Below, piece by piece: positions 47,533-56,398 of a stretch of DNA of 64,000 bases. How positions within the stretch are numbered: position 1 is the stretch's first letter; every line of letters begins with the position of its first letter. Made by a program: the position numbers and the translations under genes. A model generated the notes under the pieces. That model saw only the letters and a program-made list of their open reading frames with translations. It had not been told where the DNA came from and did no database searches. The stretch is taken from the NCBI RefSeq assembly GCF_003752405.1, contig NZ_RKHK01000001.1:124001-188000 (forward strand). The letters run 5' to 3'. Origin of the DNA: Bogoriella caseilytica (GTDB lineage Bacteria > Actinomycetota > Actinomycetes > Actinomycetales > Actinomycetaceae).

Positions 47533-47720
47533 GGAGCGCAGGGCCGCCAGGCCCGAAGCACCGCAAGATGGCGTCATCGAGTACGACATCTGAGGAGCGC
47601 AGGGCCGCCAGGCCCGAAGCACCGAAGGATGTCGTCATCGAGTACGACATCTGACGGGCGCAGACGCCGCCAAGGCGTCTTAGCACCGTCAGGTGGCGTC
47701 ATCAAGCACGACATCTGAGG
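47521..47720 (+). repeat. three-copy structured tandem repeat beginning in the glnA stop region
   Basis: Units start at 47521, 47582 and 47643 (61, 61 and 64 bases) and a partial fourth at 47707, each beginning with the end of glnA (tacgacatctga). Each full unit holds a hairpin: GGGCC-gcca-GGCCC at 47541-47554 and 47602-47615, but AGACGCC-gccaa-GGCGTCT at 47662-47680, a compensatory change on both arms. A second dyad GATGTCGT/ACGACATC (47628-47635 with 47644-47651) spans the unit 2-3 border. It could be a terminator array, an RNA stabiliser or a member of a dispersed repeat family. No gene was found in the 376-base gap to the next CDS. Confidence 0.85.
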
Positions 47721-47781
47721 CTTTCTAGCGGCCTGACCTGCACCTTTATTCCGTAGAGGTGCCCGCAGTCCGCAGATTGTC

Positions 47782-47845
47782 CGCAGGCGAGTCCGCCCGG
47801 GACGCCAAGGCAGCAGCCACGGCAGCCCGGGCGGACTCGTCTGCG
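47782..47845. other. long inverted repeat (19 paired bases, one mismatch)
   Basis: 47788-47801 pairs perfectly with 47826-47839 (14 bp), and 47782-47786 with 47841-47845 after one mismatch; loop 24 bases. It lies 64 bases before the lipoprotein start. A smaller stem GCACCT/AGGTGC (47740-47745 with 47757-47762) precedes it. May be a terminator for glnA transcripts or a leader structure for the next gene. Confidence 0.7.
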
Positions 47846-47908
47846 TCGGGGAACAGGCACCTGTCAGGAGACGTTTTTCAGGTGGCAGACACGCACGAGG
47901 GGGAGCCG

Positions 47909-48904
47909 ATGGCCAGCAGAGCACACAGGACAGCACACCGATCGGTCACGCGGACGGCGAGCGCGGTGGCGGCCGGCGCGCTGCTGCTCGCATGTCAGCC
48001 GGGACCTGACATCGGCGAGGGGGATCTCGACCTGCGCCAGTGGACCGAGTCCGACGACCCGGCTGCAGATGTGACGCTCCCCGATGGGCGCACGGTCTGG
48101 ATCACCGCCGAAGCCGTCACTCTCCGTGAGGATGTGGAGGTGGCGCTGCATCCTGCCCCAGACGGGGCCCAGGAGGTCGTCGTGACCTCGCCGGAGTCGA
48201 TCGTGGTTCCGGACGAGAGATCGCGCACCGATGAGCGGGACCCGGGTCTCGGCCTCATGGTGGGCCCCTTGGACCGGATGGCCGAGGATCCCGACGTCGT
48301 CTTCGCTGAACCACCGAGCAGCTACTGGCTCTCGGTGGGCCCGGGCGAAGCCACACCGGTGGGGGTGGTGTCGGCCGAGCTAGACACGGTCTGCATCGAG
48401 GTCGAGTCCTGGTCTTCCTTCCGCTACAGCGACGAGGAGAGCACTGTGCCCTCCGGTTTGGGGCTGTGGACACCGGTGGGCCACTCGGAACGCGAAGCCG
48501 AGCTGGCCTGCGGTGGCCCCGCTCCTGACGCTCCATTGCGCGACCGTTACGACTGGGCGGCAGAACAGGTCGGCACCGACATGCTTGAGCAGTCCCAGGA
48601 GCGGCTGAACGTCAGTGCCTCGCTCGACCGTGCGGAGGGCCTGGCGATCATCGAGGTCGACTCGTACTTCCCCGTGGAGATCCAAGCTCCCACCGGCGGG
48701 GCCACGCTCGCGGGAGTGGCCGGCTCCGGGATCTGGCTGTGGGACGACGGCAGCGACCTGCTCTCCGCGGAGCACGGACTGACCCTGAGGATCCCGCTGG
48801 ACGAGGACTCACCGCTGTGGTGGGAGTTCCGCGCTCGCGAAGTCTGCTTGGCCGTCCACCGCGCCGAGGCGGACGAAGCAGAAAGCCACTGCTCGCCCCT
48901 CTGA
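47909..48904 (+). CDS. putative secreted lipoprotein
   Basis: A 331-residue exported protein with a lipobox at Cys29 (GALLLAC). No family recognised. The body is acidic, with five further Cys spaced in pairs that may form disulfides (VCIEVESW, LACGG, REVCLAV, ESHC). GAGGGGGAG precedes the ATG at 47909; the frame is open further upstream but runs through the inverted repeat. It is not part of the mycobacterial-type block around it. Confidence 0.75.
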   Translation: MASRAHRTAHRSVTRTASAVAAGALLLACQPGPDIGEGDLDLRQWTESDDPAADVTLPDGRTVWITAEAVTLREDVEVALHPAPDGAQEVVVTSPESIVVPDERSRTDERDPGLGLMVGPLDRMAEDPDVVFAEPPSSYWLSVGPGEATPVGVVSAELDTVCIEVESWSSFRYSDEESTVPSGLGLWTPVGHSEREAELACGGPAPDAPLRDRYDWAAEQVGTDMLEQSQERLNVSASLDRAEGLAIIEVDSYFPVEIQAPTGGATLAGVAGSGIWLWDDGSDLLSAEHGLTLRIPLDEDSPLWWEFRAREVCLAVHRAEADEAESHCSPL

Positions 48905-48922
48905 GCACCCCACCGTGGCAGC

Positions 48923-49762
48923 ATGGCGCTCATGAACATCCCGCAGATCACCTTGAACGATGGCAACACCATCCCGCAGCTGGGCTTCGGGGTGTACAAG
49001 GTGGCGCCGGACGAGGCTGAGCGCATCGTCTCCGACGCTCTGGAAGCCGGCTACCGGCACATCGACACCGCCCGCCTCTACGGCAATGAGGCCGGCGTGG
49101 GCCGCGCCATTGTGAACTCGGGTATCCCACGCGAGGAACTCTTCATCACTACCAAGCTCTGGAACGACGATCACGGGCGCCAGTCCGCCTTCGATGCCAT
49201 CGACGCCTCCCTGGAGCGACTCGGGCTCGACCGGGTCGACCTCTACCTGATCCACTGGCCAGTTCCCGCTCGGGGCAAGTACGTGGAGACCTGGGAAGCG
49301 TTGGAGGAGATCAAGGCCGCCGGCCAGGCCGACTCCATCGGCGTCTCGAACTTTCTGCCGCACCACCTGCAGGATCTCTTCGACGCCACCGAGACCGTGC
49401 CCGCGGTCAACCAGATCGAGCTGCATCCCAAGCACTCCCGGCCCCAGATGCGCAGCTTCTGCGCCGAGCACGGTATCGCGGTCGAATCGTGGGGCCCGCT
49501 GGGCCAGGGCAAGTACGCCCTGCTCGAGGAGTCCGCCATCACCAGCGTCGCCCAGCAGCACGGCAAATCCCCGGCGCAGGTCGTGCTGCGCTGGCACCTG
49601 CAGCACGACCTCATCGTCTTCCCCAAGACCGCCAACCGCGAGCGCGCCCGGCAGAACATCGACCTCTTCGACTTCGCACTCTCCAGCGATGACATGGCGG
49701 CGATTGACGGGCTGGAAGAAGGCCTGCGCATCGGCGGAGACCCCGATGAGATCGGCGCCTGA
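48923..49762 (+). CDS. aldo/keto reductase
   Basis: NADPH-dependent carbonyl reductase of the AKR superfamily, 279 residues. Catalytic tetrad: Asp and Tyr in HIDTARLYGN, Lys in ITTKLWND, His in YLIHWP. NADPH contacts lie in GVSNF, ESWGPLGQG and VFPKTANRERARQN. Closest in style to 2,5-diketo-D-gluconate reductase-like enzymes; substrate unknown. An in-frame ATG at 48932 is an alternative start. Confidence 0.92.
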   Translation: MALMNIPQITLNDGNTIPQLGFGVYKVAPDEAERIVSDALEAGYRHIDTARLYGNEAGVGRAIVNSGIPREELFITTKLWNDDHGRQSAFDAIDASLERLGLDRVDLYLIHWPVPARGKYVETWEALEEIKAAGQADSIGVSNFLPHHLQDLFDATETVPAVNQIELHPKHSRPQMRSFCAEHGIAVESWGPLGQGKYALLEESAITSVAQQHGKSPAQVVLRWHLQHDLIVFPKTANRERARQNIDLFDFALSSDDMAAIDGLEEGLRIGGDPDEIGA

Positions 49763-49794
49763 CGCTCACCGCCCTTTCAGAGGACAATGGCCCC

Positions 49795-50433
49795 ATGAGC
49801 TGGACTGAGCAGGAACGCGATGCCCTGGTCGAGACGCTGCTCGCTGCGGATCCCGAGGCACCCACCCTCTGTGAGGGTTGGACGGTGCACCGACTGCTCG
49901 CCCACCTGGTGCTCCGCGAGCACCAGCCTCACCGCATGGTGCTCGACGCCGGTGCCGCGCCCGGCAACGAACCACAGCTCACCGCGCTGATCTCCGGGCC
50001 AACCGCACCCTCCTACCGCGATCTGGTGCAGCACTTCGCCGATGGCCCTCCGTCCTGGTCGCCTTTCCGGTGGGCCCCGGAGCCGACGAATCTGCTGGAG
50101 TACGTGGTCCACCACGAGGACATCCGCCGGGCGACCGATGGCGGGGTCGAACCCCGCCCGCTCCCGGTGGCAATGCAGCAGGCGATCTGGCGAGCGCTAC
50201 TCCCCATGGCGCGGCTGGCCAATGCCCGCTCCCCCATCGATCTGGTCCTGGTCGCTCCGGGCGGTCCGCGCGCGGTCATTCGGCGACCGTGGCCCCTGGC
50301 GCCCCGGCGTCGTCTCGCACAGGCCATCGTGGGTGAGCCGGTCGAGCTAGCGCTGCACGTCATGGGCCGCCAGAACGCCGCCCAGGTGGAGATTCTCTGC
50401 ACCGCAGAGGCGCTCGACGTATCGGCGCACTGA
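49795..50433 (+). CDS. TIGR03085-type metal-binding protein (mycothiol isomerase-like fold)
   Basis: The 212-residue protein resembles the TIGR03085 family, a DinB/maleylpyruvate-isomerase-like four-helix fold. Candidate metal His residues are in CEGWTVHRLLAHLVLREHQPH and YVVHHEDIRRA. Function unknown; the fold often uses mycothiol in actinobacteria. GACAAT lies 6 bases before the ATG and may be its -10 element. Confidence 0.8.
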   Translation: MSWTEQERDALVETLLAADPEAPTLCEGWTVHRLLAHLVLREHQPHRMVLDAGAAPGNEPQLTALISGPTAPSYRDLVQHFADGPPSWSPFRWAPEPTNLLEYVVHHEDIRRATDGGVEPRPLPVAMQQAIWRALLPMARLANARSPIDLVLVAPGGPRAVIRRPWPLAPRRRLAQAIVGEPVELALHVMGRQNAAQVEILCTAEALDVSAH

Positions 50434-50490
50434 GCCGGCCGTGTGCGCTCCGGGTGCACCGCACATCGGAGATATCAACGCGCTCAGGTA

Positions 50491-50529
50491 CACGGCTCCG
50501 TCAGCCTGTGGCGCCTGGCATGAGCCGTG
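50491..50529 (+). terminator. weak inverted repeat between two small genes
   Basis: CACGGCTC (50491-50498) pairs with GAGCCGTG (50522-50529) over a 23-base loop, 58 bases after the preceding stop codon. Confidence 0.3.
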
Positions 50530-50539
50530 CCCTCGTGCC

Positions 50540-50545
50540 TAGGGT
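50540..50545 (+). promoter_or_regulatory. -10 hexamer TAGGGT, leaderless-type
   Basis: TANNNT hexamer with 6 bases to the ATG at 50552. Confidence 0.45.
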
Positions 50546-50551
50546 CGGTGC

Positions 50552-50785
50552 ATGAGCGAAGGCATGGGGAGCCATCCAGAAGCACCAGAACCGGACGAGA
50601 TCCCGAGCAAGGTCGGGCAGTCGACGGCGACCTGGGTTGGTGTCGGCATCGCTCTGGGCGCTGCCCTGGGCACCACTTTCGGCATCGTGGCCGACAACCT
50701 CGCCCTTGGCTTGGGCTTGGGCATCCCGAGCGGCGTGGTCTTCGGGGCTGTGGTCGGATGGTGGGAATCGCGATCGCAGCGCTGA
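50552..50785 (+). CDS. small glycine-rich membrane protein, 77 residues
   Basis: Family not recognised. Two Gly/Ala-rich helices with GXXXG-like spacing (GVGIALGAALGTTFGIV and LALGLGLGIPSGVVFGAVVG) resemble glycine-zipper-type small membrane proteins. The leaderless-type promoter supports the start. Confidence 0.6.
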   Translation: MSEGMGSHPEAPEPDEIPSKVGQSTATWVGVGIALGAALGTTFGIVADNLALGLGLGIPSGVVFGAVVGWWESRSQR

Positions 50786-50795
50786 CCAGGCGGAC

Positions 50796-51278
50796 TCACG
50801 AGGGTGTGCGACGCTGCCGGTCACGGTCCATCAGCGGGCCAGCGTGCCTCCTGTTCCACTCACGGGCCGCCAGGCCGGCGTGAATGATCGAGGCCAGCCA
50901 CGGCGCGACCGCGAGAACGAGCACCACCGGGCTGCCGAAGAGGGACACCATGCTGAAGGCGACTTCAAAATCCCGCGAGATGCTCCGGGAGGCCCCGTCG
51001 AGGCCGAAGAAGACCACACCGAACAAGCCAAACAGGAACGCGACCACCGCCGTGACAAGGAGCGCGACGAAGAGGATGGCGTAGACCAGACCGAAAGTAA
51101 GACTCCCCGCCGCGATCACGCCGCATCCCGGCAAGAGCACCGAGAGCAGGACGCACAGCCACGGCCGCTTCAACGTCGGCCCGGCTCGCGGATACGGCGG
51201 TTGTTGAGGTGGCGCGATCGGGACGGACGGACGACCGGACCGGTCCACCCCCGCCGCTCTGACTCTCGGCTGATGCAT
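50796..51278 (-). CDS. membrane protein of unknown function
   Basis: A 160-residue protein with a Pro-rich N-terminus (VPIAPPQQPPYPRAGP) and three to four hydrophobic helices (LCVLLSVLLPGCGVIAAG, FGLVYAILFVALLVTAVVAF, GSPVVLVLAVAPWLASIIHA). ATG at 51278 with AGGAG upstream; longer in-frame starts lie in a region of poor coding character. Ends 10 bases from the convergent 77-residue gene. Confidence 0.65.
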   Translation of the reverse strand: MHQPRVRAAGVDRSGRPSVPIAPPQQPPYPRAGPTLKRPWLCVLLSVLLPGCGVIAAGSLTFGLVYAILFVALLVTAVVAFLFGLFGVVFFGLDGASRSISRDFEVAFSMVSLFGSPVVLVLAVAPWLASIIHAGLAAREWNRRHAGPLMDRDRQRRTPS

Positions 51279-51439
51279 TGGATCCCCCACTCCTGCACGA
51301 TCAGTGGGGCTGAGGCTAGTCAGATCGAGGCCACCCTGGGCCGGCCTGTGGATAAACCGCCTGAGCGCGCCTCTGACCAGCGGGGCGCCCCCAGACAATC
51401 GGGCTGGATCCACTGCTCTCACCGTCGGTCCAGGACGGC

Positions 51440-51476
51440 ACGACGCCCTCCCAGCGCGGTGCTGGAAGGGCGTCGT
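51440..51476. terminator. hairpin downstream of catalase
   Basis: Ten plus five base pairs with one mismatch (51440-51455 with 51461-51476) lie 31 bases after the catalase stop. The 228-base gap 51279-51506 otherwise holds only the promoter of the leftward membrane protein. Confidence 0.65.
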
Positions 51477-51506
51477 TATTCAGGAGCCGGGTCAGCTCAC
51501 CTCAGG

Positions 51507-53213
51507 TCACTGCCCGGCTGTACCAGCCAGGGACTTGTCCGTGCTGTACTCCAGGTCGCCCAGCTCACCGGAGAGCACCTGCTCGGCGGTGACGCTGTGG
51601 TTGCGGACCGAGGAGGTCCAGTGGCCCCACTGAGTCGGGTCGATGACGTCCCCGTTGCTGCCCAGGTGAGCCAGCCGCTCAAGCTCGGCTTCGCTCAGCT
51701 GCTGACGCGGCAGCGGCTTGAGGTGCTTGACGTCCTCGGCCGTCATGCCGATGACCTCCCCGATCCGCTGGCCGTAGTCGTCGTGGACCATGAACATGTG
51801 CCAGAGCATGCGCTCCTGCACGTCGCGCTCACTCTCGGCCATCATCGCGCCGAGAACATTGATGAGCTCGTCGCGCTCCCAGTCGTTCATGGTGTTGTAC
51901 CGGCCGCGAGCCTGGAGGTAGTCGTTGGTGCGGTCCAGGTCCGAACGGGTCAGGCGCCCGCTGATCTGCGGCGCGTGGTACGGCTGCTTCTCCGCCTCGT
52001 GCAGGCCGTTGTGGATGCTCGGCTCGTAGTTCACGTGCGGGTTCTGACCCGGCGCGGTGTCCACGCCGTAGCTCATCTCGCCGCCGCGCTGGTTGGTGTA
52101 GACCTTCCCCGCGCGCCCCTTGGGCGAGTTCACCGGAAGCTGCAGGTAGTTCGGGCCGACGCGGTAGCGCTGGGTGTCGGAGTAGGAGAAGGTCCGCCCC
52201 ACGAGCATCTTGTCGTCGGAGAAGTCCAGCCCGTCCACCAGCACGCCGGTGCCCATGGCGATCTGCTCGTTCTCGTTGTGGAAGTCCTTGACGTTCTCGT
52301 TGAGCGTCATCGTGCCCACCCGGCGCAGCGGGAACTGGTCCTCGGGCCAGATCTTGGTGTCGTCCAGCGGGTCCCAGTCCAGCTCGGGATGGTCGTGGTC
52401 CTCCATGAGCTGCACGTAGAGATCCCACTGGGGGTAGTCGCCGCGCTCAATGGCCTCGTAGAGGTCCTTCGAGGCTGAGCCGAGCTCCTGCCCCTGCACC
52501 TTGGCGGCTTCCTCCTCGGTGAGCGAGGCCACGCCCTGACGCGGGATCCAGTGGTACTTCACCAGCACCGTCTCGCCGGCGGCGTTGACCATCTTGTAGG
52601 TGTTCACCCCGAAGCCCTCCATGTGCCGGTACGTGGCCGGAATGCCACGCGGGCTGAAGAGGTGGGTGAGCATATGCATCGACTCCGGCGTCTGGCTCAT
52701 GAAGTCGAGAATGCGGTTCGGTTCCTGGCGGAAGGTGACCGGGTCGGGCTTGAGGGAGTGGATGACGTCGGGGAACTTGATCGCGTCGCGGATGAAGAAG
52801 ATGGCGAGGTTGTTGCCCACCAGGTCCCAGTTGCCGTCCTCGGTGTAGAACTTCACCGCGAAGCCACGCGGATCGCGGGCGGCCTCGGAGGAGTCCCGCC
52901 CACCGATCACCGTGGAGAAGCGGATCGCCAGCGGGGTCTTCTTTCCGGCGGTCTGGAAGAGCTTCGCCCGGGTGTAGGTCGAGGCCGGCTCGTCGCCGAT
53001 CTGGCCGGTGGCCTCGAACTCGCCGTAGGCGACGAAGCCGCGGGCGTGCACCACCCGCTCCGGGATCCGCTCCCGGTCGAAATGGGAGATCTTCTCCAGG
53101 AAGTGGTAGTTCTCCAGCGTGGCCGGGCCACGCGAGCCCACCGTACGCTGGTTCTGGTTGTCCTGAACCGGGTGGCCCTGTCGGGTGGTCAGCGTCCGAT
53201 CGTCGTCAGCCAA
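51507..53213 (-). CDS. katA: monofunctional heme catalase
   Basis: Splits hydrogen peroxide. The 568-residue protein has the catalytic His in [15 protein letters not shown], the distal Asn in [14 protein letters not shown], and the heme-ligand Tyr in [21 protein letters not shown]-like block near residue 350. The length suits small-subunit catalases with a modest C-terminal extension. The start is TTG at 53213, supported by GAGGAGAG 5-6 bases upstream. Together with sodA it forms the oxidative-stress defence in the window, though the genes are far apart. Confidence 0.95.
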   Translation of the reverse strand: MADDDRTLTTRQGHPVQDNQNQRTVGSRGPATLENYHFLEKISHFDRERIPERVVHARGFVAYGEFEATGQIGDEPASTYTRAKLFQTAGKKTPLAIRFSTVIGGRDSSEAARDPRGFAVKFYTEDGNWDLVGNNLAIFFIRDAIKFPDVIHSLKPDPVTFRQEPNRILDFMSQTPESMHMLTHLFSPRGIPATYRHMEGFGVNTYKMVNAAGETVLVKYHWIPRQGVASLTEEEAAKVQGQELGSASKDLYEAIERGDYPQWDLYVQLMEDHDHPELDWDPLDDTKIWPEDQFPLRRVGTMTLNENVKDFHNENEQIAMGTGVLVDGLDFSDDKMLVGRTFSYSDTQRYRVGPNYLQLPVNSPKGRAGKVYTNQRGGEMSYGVDTAPGQNPHVNYEPSIHNGLHEAEKQPYHAPQISGRLTRSDLDRTNDYLQARGRYNTMNDWERDELINVLGAMMAESERDVQERMLWHMFMVHDDYGQRIGEVIGMTAEDVKHLKPLPRQQLSEAELERLAHLGSNGDVIDPTQWGHWTSSVRNHSVTAEQVLSGELGDLEYSTDKSLAGTAGQ

Positions 53214-53371
53214 TGTCTCTCCTCGCTGGTGGTCGGCCCCTGCGGGAGCCGGCTTTTCTGGAACGACTCCAGCTTAGCGGTCTCCGGCGGGTTCCTCGAA
53301 TGCGGACGGGCCGCCCCCACGCTCCTGTCCGCCACCAGCCCGAGCACCCGGCACCCTGCCACCCAGAGCTG

Positions 53372-56300
53372 CTACTCGTCGTAGAAGAGGCGCTCCGCAA
53401 CCGCACGAGCCCGGCGCGCCGCACGCAGCCAGCTCTCCTCCAGCTCCAGCCGGCCTCCCGCACGGTGACCCATCAGGCGGGCCACCGACTCCAGCTCCGG
53501 CACCTCATGGGGCAGCACGTCCACGCCCCGCCCCGTGGCGCGGCCAGTGGCCAGCACCCGGGCATCGCGGATCCGCGAGGCGAGCCGCCACGCAGCAGTG
53601 AGGACCTCGGCATCCTCAGCGCTGACCAGTTCGGCGGCAACCAGGGCGCCCAGCGCCTCGAGCGTACCCACGCAACGTAAGCCCGGATCGGCCCCGGCAT
53701 GCTGCAGTTGGAGCAGCTGAACGGTCCATTCGACGTCGGAGAGACCTCCCGGACCGAGCTTGAGGTGCCGGTTGGCCGGCACTCCGCGCGGGAGGCGCTC
53801 GGTCTCCACCCGCGCCTTGATGCGGCGCAGTTCGCGCAGCTGTCCGTTCACCAGGCCGTCGCGGGGGTAGCGGACCGGGTCGATGAGGGCGCAGAACTCC
53901 TCACCCAGCGCCTGGTCTCCGGCCACAGGGCGGGCGCGGAGCAGTGCCTGACGCTCCCATGGCTCCACCCAGCGCTCGTAGTACTGCCGGTAGGCCGCCA
54001 GGGTGCGGATGATGGGGCCTTGGCGGCCTTCGGGTCGCAGATCGGCGTCCACCGCCAAGGGCGGCTCACTGCCGGTCTTCCCGAGCAGGGATCGCACCAG
54101 CCCTGCGACATCCTCGGCGACCTTGGCCGCGACCGTCTCATCGACCCCGGGCTTCGGGTCATGTACGAAGAGCACGTCGGCGTCGGAGGCGTACCCCATC
54201 TCCTGACCACCGAAGCGTCCCATGCCCACCACCAGGTAGCGCGAGGGTGCCTTTTCCAGGCCGGCGCGCGCCACCGCCTCATCCACCGCTGCGGTGAGCC
54301 CGCCGGTGATGGCCACGTCAGCCGCCTCGGTGATGATCCGCGAGGCGGCGCCTGGCTCGATGACATTGAGGACGTCCGCGATCGCGGCGCGCAGCAGCCG
54401 ACGGCGTCGCAAGTAGCGCGCCGCCGTGGCACGTTCCTCGGCGCTCTCCCGGCGGGCCTGGAGGGCGCGCAACTCAGCGAGCTGGGCGTCCACCGACCGT
54501 GGGGCGATGTCGTCCTCGTCCGCCAGCCAGGAGACCGCCTCCGGCAGACGAGCCAGGGCGTTGGCCACATAGCGCGAGCCGGAGAGGAGAATCGCGAGAC
54601 GCTCGGGCATGTCGGTGTCGCGCAGCAGCTTCAGGTACCACGGGCTCGAGCCGATGGCCTCGGAGAGCTTGCGGAAGTCCAGCAGGGCAGCGTCAGGGCT
54701 CGGCCCCTCCGCGAACCAGCCGAGCATCACCGGCAGCAGCTGACGCTGAATGCCCGCGGCGCGCGAGAGCCCTGACGTCAGCGCCTTGATGTGGCCCAGC
54801 GAACCGGACGGATCCTTGTAGCCGATGGCCGCCAGGCGCTCTCGCGCCGCCTCGAGGGTCAGCGACACGTCATCGGCGCTCAAGCGGGCCGTGTAGGGCA
54901 GCAGCGGCCGGTAGAAGATCTCTTCGTGGAGCCGGCGCACCTCCCGGCGGACCAAGCGCAGCCGGGCTGTGAGGGTGGCGCCATCGCGCACCCCTGCCAC
55001 GCCGACCGCACGGCCCAGGCGGCGCAGTTTGTCCTCGCCGGTGGGGATCAGGTGACTGCGCTGCATCCGGTGGAGCTGGATGCGGTGCTCGACCACGCGC
55101 AGGAAGCGGTAGTGCTCTTCGAAGCGCTCGGCATCCCGGCGACCCACGTACTCCCCCGCAGCGAGTTGCCGCAGGCCTTCCAAGGTGGTGCCGGAGCGAA
55201 TCGACTCATCGGCCCGGCCGTGGACGAGCTGCAGGAGCTGGACGGTGAACTCCACGTCCCGCAGGCCCCCGGCGCCGAGCTTGAGCTGGCGGTCGGCCTC
55301 CTTGGCGGGGATGTGGGCCTCGACCCGCTGGCGCATGGCGCGGGCGTCCTCGACGAATCCCGACTTTTCCACTGCGCGGAAGACCATGGGCCGCAGCGTG
55401 TCCACGTACTGGCGGCCGATCTCGAGATCCCCGGCGATGGGCCGGGCCTTCAGCAGGGCCTGGAACTCCCAGCCGGCTGCCCACTTCTCGTAGTAGGCCC
55501 GGTGCGAGGCCAGGGTGCGCACCAGCGCACCGTCCTTGCCCTCCGGTCGCAGGGCGACGTCCAGGGGCCACAGCGGCGGCTCGTTGACCCCGGTGACTGT
55601 GGCCGAGACGTACCGGGCGAGGCGGGTGGCCAACTCGGTGGCGGCGCTCAGGTCCTCATCGGATTCGGTGGCATAGATGACGTCGACGTCGGAGATGTAG
55701 TTGAGCTCCCGGCCGCCGGTCTTGCCCATCCCGATGATGCAGAGCCGTGCCTCGCGCGCACCGGGCACCTGTGCCCGTGCCGCATCGCCGCGTGCGACCA
55801 GCAGGGCGGAGTCGAGCGCGGCCGAGACGGCGTCCGCCAGGGCCGCGGCGACCTCGGAGAACACTGCGGTGGGATCCTGCGCCACAAGATCGGCCGCGGC
55901 GATCCGCAACAGCCGCGCCCGGTACCAGCGGCGCAGCGCCTCCACCCCGGCCGCGGTCTCCTCGAGGCCTTCCACGGCGCGCAGTGCCTCGGCGCGCACC
56001 TCCTCGGGGGCAGCGCCCAGCGCCGGGAGCTGCCCACTGTCGTCGAGCAGGAGGGCGACGTCCCCGGGCCGTGCGACCAGGGCATTGCCCAGGGCAGTGG
56101 AGGCTCCGAGCACGGCGATCAGCCGGGCTCGTGCCTGATGGGAGTCCAGCGCCTGACTGAGCAGACCGCTCGCCTGAGGCTCGGTTGCGGCTGCCTCGGC
56201 CAGACGGAGCAGGGTGAGGAGTGCCTGGTCAGGATCGGCGGCGGCGCCCAGCGCCGCTCCCAGATCGGGCCCACCGTACTGAGCGAGCGCGTCCTCGCCG

Positions 56301-56377
56301 AGGCGCTGCACGGCGACGTCGGGTTCGGCGAAGCCCGAGCGCCGCAGCGCGGCGGCGGGTGACGTGGACCTATTCAT
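53372..56377 (-). CDS. glnE: bifunctional glutamine synthetase adenylyltransferase/deadenylase
   Basis: Adds and removes AMP on the Tyr of GlnA1 according to nitrogen status. The 1001-residue protein has two nucleotidyltransferase domains: NYISDVDVIYA (about residue 230, the deadenylase half by family order) and GYASDADVLFVHD (about 730, the adenylylating half), each followed by a GlnD/PII-binding-type helical domain. It ends in the helical RLFYDE region. 21 bases downstream of glnA2 on the same strand. Confidence 0.95.
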   Translation of the reverse strand: MNRSTSPAAALRRSGFAEPDVAVQRLGEDALAQYGGPDLGAALGAAADPDQALLTLLRLAEAAATEPQASGLLSQALDSHQARARLIAVLGASTALGNALVARPGDVALLLDDSGQLPALGAAPEEVRAEALRAVEGLEETAAGVEALRRWYRARLLRIAAADLVAQDPTAVFSEVAAALADAVSAALDSALLVARGDAARAQVPGAREARLCIIGMGKTGGRELNYISDVDVIYATESDEDLSAATELATRLARYVSATVTGVNEPPLWPLDVALRPEGKDGALVRTLASHRAYYEKWAAGWEFQALLKARPIAGDLEIGRQYVDTLRPMVFRAVEKSGFVEDARAMRQRVEAHIPAKEADRQLKLGAGGLRDVEFTVQLLQLVHGRADESIRSGTTLEGLRQLAAGEYVGRRDAERFEEHYRFLRVVEHRIQLHRMQRSHLIPTGEDKLRRLGRAVGVAGVRDGATLTARLRLVRREVRRLHEEIFYRPLLPYTARLSADDVSLTLEAARERLAAIGYKDPSGSLGHIKALTSGLSRAAGIQRQLLPVMLGWFAEGPSPDAALLDFRKLSEAIGSSPWYLKLLRDTDMPERLAILLSGSRYVANALARLPEAVSWLADEDDIAPRSVDAQLAELRALQARRESAEERATAARYLRRRRLLRAAIADVLNVIEPGAASRIITEAADVAITGGLTAAVDEAVARAGLEKAPSRYLVVGMGRFGGQEMGYASDADVLFVHDPKPGVDETVAAKVAEDVAGLVRSLLGKTGSEPPLAVDADLRPEGRQGPIIRTLAAYRQYYERWVEPWERQALLRARPVAGDQALGEEFCALIDPVRYPRDGLVNGQLRELRRIKARVETERLPRGVPANRHLKLGPGGLSDVEWTVQLLQLQHAGADPGLRCVGTLEALGALVAAELVSAEDAEVLTAAWRLASRIRDARVLATGRATGRGVDVLPHEVPELESVARLMGHRAGGRLELEESWLRAARRARAVAERLFYDE

Positions 56378-56398
56378 GGTGACCAGGAAATGCCAGCC

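Noticed and set aside
46186-47622. A 478-codon minus-strand frame opposite glnA
   Set aside because: Antisense shadow; it also runs through the downstream repeat array, where coding is implausible.
47445-47654. Short open frames ending in the residues EYDI within the repeat array
   Set aside because: They arise because each repeat copies the end of glnA in another frame; no start or ribosome-binding site supports them.
47521-47720. CRISPR-like array
   Set aside because: The whole 61-64-base unit repeats, with no unique spacers, and it begins inside glnA.
54791-56362. A 523-codon plus-strand frame opposite glnE
   Set aside because: No recognisable domain; the glnE frame has both nucleotidyltransferase motifs.
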